A stretch of DNA of 60,643 bases from an uncultured Clostridia bacterium. Lineage in GTDB: Bacteria; Bacillota; Clostridia; TANB77; CAG-508. The position numbers and the translations under genes were made by a program. The DNA lies in contig CAMVJW010000009.1 in NCBI GenBank assembly GCA_947167965.1, forward strand, positions 1-60,643, written 5' to 3'. The notes beneath the pieces are model-generated. The model made no database searches, had not been told where the DNA came from, and was given only the letters and a program-made list of their open reading frames with translations. Numbering within the stretch: position 1 is the first letter of the stretch; every line of letters begins with the position of its first letter. Shown in pieces: positions 52,347 to 60,643 of the stretch.

Positions 52347-55300
52347 ATGGAACACACTACTTTACATGTTGGATTAGATGTAGGATCAACAACAGTAAAA
52401 ATAATAGTAATGAATGAATCAAAAGATATAATATATAAAGATTACAGAAGACATTTTTCAGATACAAAAAATACTATCTGTACTATGCTAGAAGAATTAA
52501 ATAAAATGTATCCAAATAACAATTTTACACTTGCACTTACAGGTTCTGGAGCAATCTCTAGTGCCAAATTTTTAGGTGTAAATTTTATTCAAGAAGTTGT
52601 ATCATGTAAAAGGGCTGTAGAAAAATATATTCCACAAACTGATGTTGTAATAGAACTTGGTGGTGAAGACGCTAAAATAATATATTTTGATAAATCTATA
52701 GAGCAAAGAATGAATGGTACTTGTGCTGGTGGTACAGGTGCTTTTATCGACCAAATGGCAAGTCTACTTCATACAGATACAGCTGGTTTAAATGATCTTG
52801 CCAAAAACTATACAACTATATATCCTATAGCTTCAAGATGTGGAGTTTTTGCCAAAACTGATATTCAACCATTAATTAACGAAGGAGCTGCAAAAGAAGA
52901 TATTGCAGCATCTATATTCCAAGCTGTTGTTAATCAAACAATATCAGGTTTAGCTTGTGGAAGACCAATAAGAGGAAAAGTTGCATTTTTAGGTGGTCCA
53001 TTAACATATCTATCAGAATTAAGAAATCGTTTTATAGAAACACTTAAACTTAAAGATGATGAAATAATAGTTCCAAAAGAAGCACATTTATTAGTTGCAA
53101 CTGGAGCTGCTCTAGACTCTATAAACGAAGCAACTATAAATAATGATGAATTAAAACAAAAAATTAAAAATCTTAGATTTTCACATGATAATACTACCAA
53201 TCCATTAGAACCTCTATTTAATAATCACGAAGAATATAATGAGTTTAAAAACAGGCATTTAAAAGCATCTGTATCTAAAAAACAATTAAAAGATTTTTCA
53301 GGCGATTGTTTTATTGGAATTGATGCCGGTTCAACAACAACCAAAATAGTTTTAATAGATAATGAAGGTAATTTATTATATTCACTATATGGCAATAATG
53401 AAGGCAATCCCTTACAAAGTGTTATAAAAATGTTAAAATCACTATATTCTATTTTACCTACAACTGCTAAACTTCGATTTAGTGGTGTAACAGGATATGG
53501 TGAAGAATTAATAAAAACTGCATTAAATGTAGATATTGGTGAAATAGAAACAATAGCTCACTATACTGCCGCTAAAAAATTTGAGCCAGATGTAACTAGT
53601 ATCGTTGACATTGGTGGTCAAGATATGAAATATATTCGTTTAAAAAATGGTGCAATAGATTCTATTATGCTAAATGAAGCATGTTCATCTGGATGTGGTT
53701 CTTTTATAGAAACTTTTGCTAACAGCTTAAATTTACAAATTTCAGACTTTGTAAATCAAGCTATAGATTCAAAAAGACCTGTCGATTTAGGTTCAAGATG
53801 TACCGTATTTATGAATTCTAAAATAAAGCAAGCACAAAAAGAAGGTTATACAGTTGGTGATATATCAAGTGGTCTTTCATATTCAGTAATAAAAAATGCT
53901 TTGCAAAAAGTTATGAAAATACGTGACTTTGAGACACTTGGAAATAAGATCGTTGTTCAAGGTGGTACATTTTATAATGATGCTGTACTTCGTGCATTTG
54001 AAAAAATTGTTAATAAAAATGTTATTAGGCCAGATATTGCCGGATTAATGGGCGCCTATGGAATGGCTTTAATTGCAAAAGAACAATTTGAAACAAATCT
54101 AGATATGGAGTATTATTCAACATTAACTAAAAAAGATGATTTAGAACATATTGATATAAAAATAAATCATACAAGATGTAATGGATGTGAAAATCATTGT
54201 AAACTTACAATAAACATATTTAATAATGGAAAAAGATTTATTTCTGGAAACCGTTGCGAAAAAGGTGCTGGAATAGTTAAAAATGAAAAATCCTTACCAA
54301 ATTTAGTAAAATATAAATATGATCGAATTTTTAGCTATAAACCAATTGATAAGGAAAATGCTACTCGTGGCGAAATTGGTATTCCTAGAGTTTTAAATAT
54401 GTATGAGGATTATCCATTTTGGTTTACTTTATTTACAGAATTAGGATTTAGGGTAATTATCTCTGAAAAAAGTACAAGAAAAACGTATGAAGAAGGTATG
54501 GAATCAATGCCTTCAGAGTCTGTATGCTACCCTGCAAAACTTTCACATGGGCATATAGAATCCTTAATAGAAAAAGGTGTTAAAACAATCTTTTATCCTT
54601 GTATGCCATTTTCTAGAAAAGAACAAGAAAAAGCAGATAATAAGTACAATTGCCCAATAGTAATATCTTATTCTGAGGTTTTAAAAAACAATGTTGAAGC
54701 TTTAAAACAACCAAATGTAAAATTTATAAACCCTTTCTTGCCTTTTGATATACCAAACTTGGTTAAAAAGATGCTAGAATTAGATGAATTTAAAGAATAT
54801 AATTTTACAAAATCAGAATTATTATCTGCTGCTAAAAAAGCAGAAAATGAATACAAAAAATGTAAACAAGAAATTCAACAAAAAGGTATTGAAACAGTAA
54901 ATTATTTAGATAAGAATAATTTAAAAGGAATTGTACTTGCAGGTAGACCATATCATGTTGACCCAGAAATAAACCATGGTATAGATACTTTAATTACATC
55001 ACTAGGTTTAGCAGTACTTACTGAAGATAGCATTTCAAATCAAGTAGAAGTAAAAAGACCAATCAGAGTTGTTGACCAATGGATGTTTCATTCTAGATTA
55101 TATGCAGCTGCAGATTTTGTTGGAAAACATGATAATTTAGAGTTAGTTCAACTTAACTCTTTCGGTTGTGGTGTTGATGCTGTTACAACAGATCAAGTTG
55201 AAGAAATCCTTAAAAGTTTTGGAAAAATGTATACACTAATCAAAATAGATGAAGTAAATAACTTAGGTGCTGTTAAAATTCGTATTCGTTCGCTTTTAGC

Positions 55301-56588
55301 AAGCATGAATAAAAGAAATACCGAAAAATTACAAGGAAATTATGGAATCAATAAAAGAGTATTTACTAAAGAAATGAGAAAAGATTATACTATTTTAATT
55401 CCTATGATGATGCCTATACATTTTGATCTTATAGAATCTGCTGTTAATTCATGCGGATATAATATGGTACTACTTAGAGATTGTACCCAACATACAGTAG
55501 AAACAGGATTAAAATATGTAAATAATGATGCATGCTATCCATCAATTTTAGTAACTGGTCAAATGATTGAAGCATTAGAATCTGGAAAATATGATGTTAA
55601 TAAAACTGCTCTAATTATGTCTCAAACTGGTGGTGGATGTAGAGCAACAAATTACATAGGTTTCATACGTAAAGCCCTAAAAGATGCTGGTTTTGAACAA
55701 GTTCCTGTTATTTCTCTTAATGTAGTTGGTATGGAAAAAATGTCTGGTTTTAAGTTAACTCCAAAGTTAATTGAAAAGCTTTTAAAATCTGTAATTTTAG
55801 GTGATTTATTACAAAAAATGCTTCATAAAAATAAAGCATATGAAGTTAAGAAAGGTCAATCTGAAGTATTATTTAATCAATGGATGGAAAAATCTAAAGA
55901 TATTGTTGCTCACTCTAGTAATAAAGAATTTAAAGAAACAATTTACAACATAGTAAATGAATTTGAACAAATAGAGTTAGATATGACAACTAAAAAACCA
56001 CGTGTAGGAATTGTTGGAGAAGTATTAATAAAATATCATCCATTTGGTAATAATTATGTTGCAGATCTTCTTGAAAAAGAAGGTGCAGAGGTTGTACTTC
56101 CTGATTTTATGGGATTTGTTAAATTTATGGCGACACATAGAATTACTTTTAATACTTTATTAAATAGTAATAAAATTTCAGGTGCTGTAAGTAGAATTGC
56201 ATTAAAATTAATTAATTTATTTGAAAAAGATCTTAAAAAAGCTTTGGAGCAATCTAATAAAAACTATTTACCAGTAACCGATATTTGGCACTTAGAAGAT
56301 AAAGTAAAAGATATTTTATCTATTGGCAATCAAACTGGAGAAGGTTGGTTTTTAACTGCAGAAATGGTAGAATATATAGAAAATGGCATTCCAAACATTG
56401 TTTGTGTTCAGCCTTTTGCATGTCTACCAAATCATGTTGTTGGAAAAGGTGTTATTAAAACAATTAGAGAAAAATATCCACTTGCAAATATTACTCCAGT
56501 TGACTATGACCCTGGTGCAAGTGAAACTAATCAAACTAATAGAATTAAACTTTTAATGACAGTTGCCAAAGATAATTTAAATCAATAA
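52347..56588 (+). CDS. Giant acyl-CoA dehydratase activase-related protein
   Basis: 1413 residues, SD AAAGGAG. Two BadF/BcrA-type ATPase domains in tandem: VGLDVGSTTVKIIVMN with Cys site NGTCAGGTGAF, and IGIDAGSTTTKIVLID with CSSGCGSF; each normally binds ATP and a bridging 4Fe-4S cluster. Residues about 600-640 have a CNGCENHCK cluster. A DUF2229-like segment (PSESVCYPAKLSHGHIESL) and an HgdB-like C-terminal half (MSQTGGGCRATNYIGFIRKA) follow. Such fusions are widespread in anaerobic Firmicutes but their substrate is unknown; I infer a radical, ATP-driven electron-transfer enzyme. Confidence 0.93.
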   Translation: MEHTTLHVGLDVGSTTVKIIVMNESKDIIYKDYRRHFSDTKNTICTMLEELNKMYPNNNFTLALTGSGAISSAKFLGVNFIQEVVSCKRAVEKYIPQTDVVIELGGEDAKIIYFDKSIEQRMNGTCAGGTGAFIDQMASLLHTDTAGLNDLAKNYTTIYPIASRCGVFAKTDIQPLINEGAAKEDIAASIFQAVVNQTISGLACGRPIRGKVAFLGGPLTYLSELRNRFIETLKLKDDEIIVPKEAHLLVATGAALDSINEATINNDELKQKIKNLRFSHDNTTNPLEPLFNNHEEYNEFKNRHLKASVSKKQLKDFSGDCFIGIDAGSTTTKIVLIDNEGNLLYSLYGNNEGNPLQSVIKMLKSLYSILPTTAKLRFSGVTGYGEELIKTALNVDIGEIETIAHYTAAKKFEPDVTSIVDIGGQDMKYIRLKNGAIDSIMLNEACSSGCGSFIETFANSLNLQISDFVNQAIDSKRPVDLGSRCTVFMNSKIKQAQKEGYTVGDISSGLSYSVIKNALQKVMKIRDFETLGNKIVVQGGTFYNDAVLRAFEKIVNKNVIRPDIAGLMGAYGMALIAKEQFETNLDMEYYSTLTKKDDLEHIDIKINHTRCNGCENHCKLTINIFNNGKRFISGNRCEKGAGIVKNEKSLPNLVKYKYDRIFSYKPIDKENATRGEIGIPRVLNMYEDYPFWFTLFTELGFRVIISEKSTRKTYEEGMESMPSESVCYPAKLSHGHIESLIEKGVKTIFYPCMPFSRKEQEKADNKYNCPIVISYSEVLKNNVEALKQPNVKFINPFLPFDIPNLVKKMLELDEFKEYNFTKSELLSAAKKAENEYKKCKQEIQQKGIETVNYLDKNNLKGIVLAGRPYHVDPEINHGIDTLITSLGLAVLTEDSISNQVEVKRPIRVVDQWMFHSRLYAAADFVGKHDNLELVQLNSFGCGVDAVTTDQVEEILKSFGKMYTLIKIDEVNNLGAVKIRIRSLLASMNKRNTEKLQGNYGINKRVFTKEMRKDYTILIPMMMPIHFDLIESAVNSCGYNMVLLRDCTQHTVETGLKYVNNDACYPSILVTGQMIEALESGKYDVNKTALIMSQTGGGCRATNYIGFIRKALKDAGFEQVPVISLNVVGMEKMSGFKLTPKLIEKLLKSVILGDLLQKMLHKNKAYEVKKGQSEVLFNQWMEKSKDIVAHSSNKEFKETIYNIVNEFEQIELDMTTKKPRVGIVGEVLIKYHPFGNNYVADLLEKEGAEVVLPDFMGFVKFMATHRITFNTLLNSNKISGAVSRIALKLINLFEKDLKKALEQSNKNYLPVTDIWHLEDKVKDILSIGNQTGEGWFLTAEMVEYIENGIPNIVCVQPFACLPNHVVGKGVIKTIREKYPLANITPVDYDPGASETNQTNRIKLLMTVAKDNLNQ

Positions 56589-56619
56589 TCCGTAAATTTT
56601 GTGTTTTTTATTTTACTAC

Positions 56620-56665
56620 AAAAAAATCGTGAATTAGAAAATATTCTCCAGTTCACGATTTTTTT
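56620..56665. terminator. Bidirectional terminator, activase/PPP phosphatase
   Basis: AAAAAATCGTGAA / TTCACGATTTTTT stem between convergent genes. Confidence 0.88.
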
Positions 56666-56747
56666 GATAGCTAATTTTGGACTATTTTTTCAATATCCTC
56701 GAATTTTACACCATACTTTATTTTCATTCTTTTTTCATTTTTTAATT

Positions 56748-58478
56748 TTAACTATGTGTTTGTCCTTTTATTATAGAATATGGCGGTATGTATATTTCTT
56801 TATCATCTGTTAAATTATATAGCACTAAATTAGGATTCTTTCTATCTTTATGTCCACAACCCCCATCAATTCTAATATAATTTGTTCCTCTTTCAATTTC
56901 TCCATCATCACTTGGAGTATGTCCACAAATTGTCATATAATAACCTTTTTTATTAGCAAAATCATATCCTTTTTGAGCAAGATCTCTTTGTCCAACCATA
57001 TTCCAAGTATCATTTATGCCAGTTTCTTTGTATTCAATTTTTCCTTTTTCTTTAAGTTGATTCCAAACATTATTCTGTTGTGGCTGATTTTGATTGTCAT
57101 CCCATAAGGGTGCAGCGTGTATCATTAAATATTTTTTTCCTTTTTCTTCAACACTTACAGCTATATTTGAATCATATAAAAAATTTAAAATTTGATTTTG
57201 TTTTTGTGAATCTAACTTTTCTAATTTTTCCAATGTGTCTATTGTCCCATTTTCACGGTATGCTCTTATCCTTTTCATGTATTCTTTTAATTCATCTTCT
57301 ACATTTTTACCTTTTTCTCCAGATCTTACAAGATTATAAAAGATCCTTGCTTTCATTTTTTCCTTAATAGATTTTACATTATTTTCAATATCTTCATCTT
57401 TCATTTCCCTTATAGCCTCTTCTATTTTTTTCTTATATAATGTTTTATTTGAATTCCAGAAAAACATATCACAATTAATTCTATCATATTTTTTTAATGT
57501 TGCTATATCCTGCATACTCAAATTAAATTCCTTTTTAATGCGTCTTAAATCTAATAATCCTACTTCGTGATTTCCCAATAAAAATGTAATTTGTGGGTTG
57601 TGTTCTGGGTCTTTCTGCCTTTTAATAATGTCTTCTAATATATCTAATCCATGTTCTCCCCTATCAATTGCATCCCCCAAAATATAAACTCTATCTTTTG
57701 GTAATATTTGTTTCATAGCCTCATCATATGCATTTTTTTCTCCATGCATATCAGCCATACAATAGGTTTTTGATTGTAATGGAGCAAGTTGTGGAACTAC
57801 TTTACTATTTCTAAAACCACTTTTTCTACTACTATAATTAGATAGTACATTATTTCCGTTATTTTGTACTTTTGAATCTGCTTTTTTCCCTGTATTAACT
57901 GTAGACTGTAAAGCTTGCGCTTTAACATTATTTCTCTGATTACTATCTGATGTTTGTTTTACGTTTGGATACATATTATTATTTCCAATAGCTCTTGAAG
58001 TCTGCGTTGTTGATCTAGTATTATTTCCAGGTCTTGAATATCCAACATTATATTTTGATGGACCTAATTTATCTAATCTATTATCTGTTTGAACAACTGA
58101 TCTTGTTTTATCATTTTTAGATCTTGCAGAAACTTTAACATAGTTCATTATTCTGCTTGACTTCCTATTAAACTCTTCTAAACCATTATTACCATAGTAA
58201 AAATATCCATTATTAACAACACCATTATAGTCAATTCTTTTTTCCGATAAATACTTAATAAACATATCTTTTAAAAGATTACATTGAAACTCCCCAATTC
58301 CTTTAAATTCTGGAAATGTATTTTTTTTACAAAAAACTTTTAAAGTTACATATGTACCATCTGTAAAACTCAAATTCAAATCATACATATCAAACCCAAT
58401 ACTTTTTATATTAGCATCATTAACTCTTTTAACTGTAGTCATATTTGGATTAATTTGACGAAAATTTATGTTACTCAT
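56748..58478 (-). CDS. PPP-family metallophosphatase with N-terminal domain and disordered linker
   Basis: 576 residues. The C-terminal half (about 240-570) has the PPP serine/threonine phosphatase set: ADMHGE (GDxHG-like), GDAIDRGE, LLGNHEVG, MIHAAP and ICGHTP. Residues 1-110 form a separate domain (NLSFTDGTYVTLKVFCKK) unknown to me. Residues 110-235 are Asn/Ser/Gln/Arg-rich and probably disordered. An 80-residue helical insert separates GNHE from the later His motif. Start ATG with SD GGGAGAG. It may act on phosphoproteins; the FHA domains of EssC are possible phosphothreonine readers, but no link is shown. Confidence 0.85.
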   Translation of the reverse strand: MSNINFRQINPNMTTVKRVNDANIKSIGFDMYDLNLSFTDGTYVTLKVFCKKNTFPEFKGIGEFQCNLLKDMFIKYLSEKRIDYNGVVNNGYFYYGNNGLEEFNRKSSRIMNYVKVSARSKNDKTRSVVQTDNRLDKLGPSKYNVGYSRPGNNTRSTTQTSRAIGNNNMYPNVKQTSDSNQRNNVKAQALQSTVNTGKKADSKVQNNGNNVLSNYSSRKSGFRNSKVVPQLAPLQSKTYCMADMHGEKNAYDEAMKQILPKDRVYILGDAIDRGEHGLDILEDIIKRQKDPEHNPQITFLLGNHEVGLLDLRRIKKEFNLSMQDIATLKKYDRINCDMFFWNSNKTLYKKKIEEAIREMKDEDIENNVKSIKEKMKARIFYNLVRSGEKGKNVEDELKEYMKRIRAYRENGTIDTLEKLEKLDSQKQNQILNFLYDSNIAVSVEEKGKKYLMIHAAPLWDDNQNQPQQNNVWNQLKEKGKIEYKETGINDTWNMVGQRDLAQKGYDFANKKGYYMTICGHTPSDDGEIERGTNYIRIDGGCGHKDRKNPNLVLYNLTDDKEIYIPPYSIIKGQTHS

Positions 58479-58512
58479 ATACTTTCTCTCCCATTAATTA
58501 CTGTTATATAGC

Positions 58513-58541
58513 AAAAGCAGATAATTACCTATCTGCTTTTT
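58513..58541 (-). terminator. Hairpin between 92-residue gene and phosphatase gene
   Basis: AAAAGCAGATA / TATCTGCTTTT stem with a short T run; a weak terminator or attenuator before the phosphatase gene. Confidence 0.6.
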
Positions 58542-58551
58542 GTTATATATT

Positions 58552-58830
58552 CTATACAAATTCTTCATCTGTAAAAATCTTTCTTGCTCCAACTATTGCT
58601 AGTAAGTTTTCAATTAGATTATTATCCAATACATTTTTATAATTTCCATTATCTAACTTATAAATAAATTCAATATGAATTCTACCTTCATAATCTTCTA
58701 TATTTTTTACATTATTTAACTCATCTGAAATGTCTTCAATTATATATAAATACTCTACTCCCTCATATTCAATGTTATCAATTAACAACCATTCTTTATT
58801 TCCAAATTTTAATCTTCCTTTATATGTCAT
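58552..58830 (-). CDS. Small acidic hypothetical protein
   Basis: 92 residues from ATG 58830 with SD AGAGGAG. An alternating-strand N-terminus (YKGRLKFGNKEWLLIDNIEY) followed by a helix and Asp/Glu-rich body; no membrane helix and no signal. Spaced 38 bp after the neighbouring Ala/Asn-rich gene. Size and charge would fit an immunity protein or a small adaptor, but no family is recognised. Confidence 0.6.
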   Translation of the reverse strand: MTYKGRLKFGNKEWLLIDNIEYEGVEYLYIIEDISDELNNVKNIEDYEGRIHIEFIYKLDNGNYKNVLDNNLIENLLAIVGARKIFTDEEFV

Positions 58831-58867
58831 TTGTATTTCTCCTCTCAATATTAATTTTTATCTTTAA

Positions 58868-60643
58868 TTATCTACTTCCATTATCCTCAGTTCTATTTGG
58901 TTCTGGATTATTATTTGCCCTTTCTGGGTTTTGATTTTCATTGTCTCCTCTGGTATTTTGCTGAGTTCTAGTATCTACCTTTAAGTTTCTTCTAATATTA
59001 TTTTGAAGAGCTTGTTGAGACATATATAAAGTTTGGGCAAATGGGAATATAAAAGGTGTTCCAGATTGTACCATATTCAATATTGCATTAGTACCATTTC
59101 CATATAAATTAAGAGTTTGCATCATTGCTCCATTAACAGCTGTATTGTATGGTACAGTACCATTTAATAAAAAGTCATTAATTTTATTAACATCTGCCAA
59201 TCCTCCAAGTCTATACATATCATAATTACTTGCTGTATTTCTCATATAACCTGGTATAGCACTAGATGCATTTTGTTGAACTTTATCCAAATAACCTCCT
59301 GCAGTTCTTAATGCATCTTCCGGATTTCCATGATGTATACTTTGACTTATATCTCTAGCAGTTTGACCTGCTGTTTTATGTACAGCATAATCACCTTGTA
59401 GATAATTTTGATTTTTAATATCATAATTGTATTTTGCTAAATTACCTCTATCATCTAGATTAAAACCTGCTGATCCTTCTAATTTAGCCTGTTCTGCCAT
59501 AACAGCTTGCGCATCAGCTGAATCAGCAACTCTTGCATTACCTGAAACCTGAATATTTTTATTTTGAGCATTAACTTTTGCAATTTGAGCATTATGTTCT
59601 TCTATCGCTTTTATATTTGCTCTTTGCTTAAAGAATCCAAATATTCCCGCACCAACAGCTATGTTAGTTAATAACATTCTTCCTTTATTTTGTTTTCCAT
59701 GTTCCAAATCTTCTAATGGTCCTTCTATACTGTACATTCCCCTATCTATTTTATTTGCTTCTTTAAAAACATGTTTAATATTTGTTTGCGCTTGAGAGTA
59801 TTCTTTCATTTTATCGTCATAGTTTAGGTATCTATCAATATTACCAGCTTCTATTGACTCTCTTCTTTGTTTTGCCAGCTCTGCCATTGTTGCATTTTCT
59901 TCCCTATTATCTGGATTGAATTTCCCTAAGAACCATCCTCCAATATTTCTATTTTCTGATGATTTTTTTGTTGCACCAGTTTTTAAATCATCTATTTTTG
60001 ATCTATTCTGATTATTAAGTTCTACAAGATAGTCTCTTGTATTACTTAAAAAAAGTCTCCTATTCGTGTCAGTTTCAGTTGATAGTTCTACATCAATTTG
60101 CGCAATTTGTGAATCATAGTATGCTCTTTCTGCTGCTTTTTCTGCTCTAGCTCTATTTATTACTGCATCCAAATAACTATTATTAACTTTAAATTGTTTC
60201 ATAAATTGTTGATTTAAATATTCTTTATCATAGCCCGGTTTTATAATTTGTCCATTATACCTACTTTGCATATCTCCGGAAGAATAAATTAAAGAATCAA
60301 ACTCTTCCTGAGATAAGTTATTTATGTTTTCTTGCAATCTGTTCATTTTTTTATTTGTACCCATAATAGCATTTGGTATCGCTGCAATTCCTTTTGTTAT
60401 TAAATTTATTGGTGTTAGCACCAAACTCAAACCTTTGTTTACCGTATCTTCATCTTTTTGAAATAAATTAGTTATTCCGCCATGAGCCATTTGATAAATC
60501 ATTCTAGGAATAGTTCCAATATGTTCTGTATTTGTGCTATTATATATTTCCCAAAAACTTCTAATTGGTAAATTATTTCTTGGTGGTGTTGGTGGTGTTG
60601 GTGGTGTTGGTGGTGTTGGTGGTGTTGGTGGTGTTGGTGGTGT
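58868..60643 (-). CDS. Ala/Asn-rich protein with Pro-Pro-Thr repeats, 5' end missing
   Basis: The frame is open to the window edge, so the start is missing; 591 residues visible. It begins with Thr-Pro-Pro repeats, then RNNLPIRSFWEIYNSTN and MAHGGITNLFQKDEDT. A helical coiled-coil region (about 125-215, RARAEKAAERAYYDSQ), a Gly/Ala hydrophobic stretch (LLTNIAVGAGIFGFF) and an Asn/Gln-rich tail (TRGDNENQNPERANNNPEPN) follow. The composition is less Lys-rich than the neighbours. No family recognised; a secreted or phage-like structural protein is conceivable. An internal ATG at 60502 lacks an SD. Confidence 0.65.
   Translation of the reverse strand, partial: TPPTPPTPPTPPTPPTPPTPPRNNLPIRSFWEIYNSTNTEHIGTIPRMIYQMAHGGITNLFQKDEDTVNKGLSLVLTPINLITKGIAAIPNAIMGTNKKMNRLQENINNLSQEEFDSLIYSSGDMQSRYNGQIIKPGYDKEYLNQQFMKQFKVNNSYLDAVINRARAEKAAERAYYDSQIAQIDVELSTETDTNRRLFLSNTRDYLVELNNQNRSKIDDLKTGATKKSSENRNIGGWFLGKFNPDNREENATMAELAKQRRESIEAGNIDRYLNYDDKMKEYSQAQTNIKHVFKEANKIDRGMYSIEGPLEDLEHGKQNKGRMLLTNIAVGAGIFGFFKQRANIKAIEEHNAQIAKVNAQNKNIQVSGNARVADSADAQAVMAEQAKLEGSAGFNLDDRGNLAKYNYDIKNQNYLQGDYAVHKTAGQTARDISQSIHHGNPEDALRTAGGYLDKVQQNASSAIPGYMRNTASNYDMYRLGGLADVNKINDFLLNGTVPYNTAVNGAMMQTLNLYGNGTNAILNMVQSGTPFIFPFAQTLYMSQQALQNNIRRNLKVDTRTQQNTRGDNENQNPERANNNPEPNRTEDNGSR
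60581..60643 (-). repeat. 9-bp tandem repeat encoding Pro-Pro-Thr (7 copies)
   Basis: TGGTGGTGT repeated seven times on the plus strand, perfect, in frame with the minus-strand gene, and continuing past the window end. Confidence 0.95.

Overview
The window is AT-rich DNA (long A/T runs, AGA as the main Arg codon) from a Gram-positive, probably spore-forming Firmicute. Evidence for this is spoIIR, a dacF-type carboxypeptidase, a GerMN protein, an AbrB-type regulator, a type VII secretion ATPase and LytR-CpsA-Psr and VanW proteins. I cannot name the species; an uncultured low-GC gut Clostridia lineage is my best guess. TGA is used as a stop (for example dacF and the first glycosyltransferase), so there is no mycoplasma-type code. 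Both window ends lie inside tandem repeats, as expected for a contig broken at repeats.

Layout. 1-7.0 kb: a Yuk/Ess type VII secretion locus (essC, yukD, tandem-WXG protein, DUF5082-like coiled coil, repeat protein running off the left edge). 7.1-15.9 kb: minus-strand envelope genes (ComEA-like, LCP, CvpA, a beta-propeller anchor, a YkvI-like membrane protein, a GldA/F/G-like ABC exporter). 16-18.7 kb: two plus-strand glycosyltransferases. 18.7-20.3 kb: a small accessory patch with relB/yafQ, a deoxyribosyltransferase-like gene and tRNA-Arg. 20.4-24.5 kb: an acidic coiled-coil protein, a receiver-GGDEF protein and an Ig-like anchored protein. 24.7-36.5 kb: two paralogous giant thioester adhesins. 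36.7-40 kb: dacF, tRNA-Gly, tRNA-Cys, a type I toxin-antitoxin locus, DUF2000 and a broken Nudix gene. 40-43.2 kb: hexose-phosphate mutase and a UDP-sugar pyrophosphorylase. 43.3-49.5 kb: spoIIR, murA, walJ, abrB, rsmI and trmN6, with abrB/rsmI/trmN6 matching the Bacillus yabB-yabC-abrB neighbourhood. 49.5-56.6 kb: GerMN, VanW and a giant dehydratase-activase protein. 56.7 kb to the end: a PPP phosphatase and two hypothetical proteins.

Main discovery. Three otherwise normal genes (ykvI-like, dacF, walJ) and one toxin relic (yafQ) break at exactly the same signal. An in-frame CGG codon is followed by a +1 shift, and the continuation restores the homologous protein if the quadruplet CGGN is read as one glycine. 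I read every CGG triplet on the coding strand of the annotated genes. All others straddle codon boundaries, except one near the end of a 34-codon toxin peptide. This suggests that CGG is an unassigned arginine codon at which GGN is decoded out of frame by tRNA-Gly, or by a quadruplet-reading tRNA. It would be a genome-wide translational feature rather than four unrelated pseudogenes.
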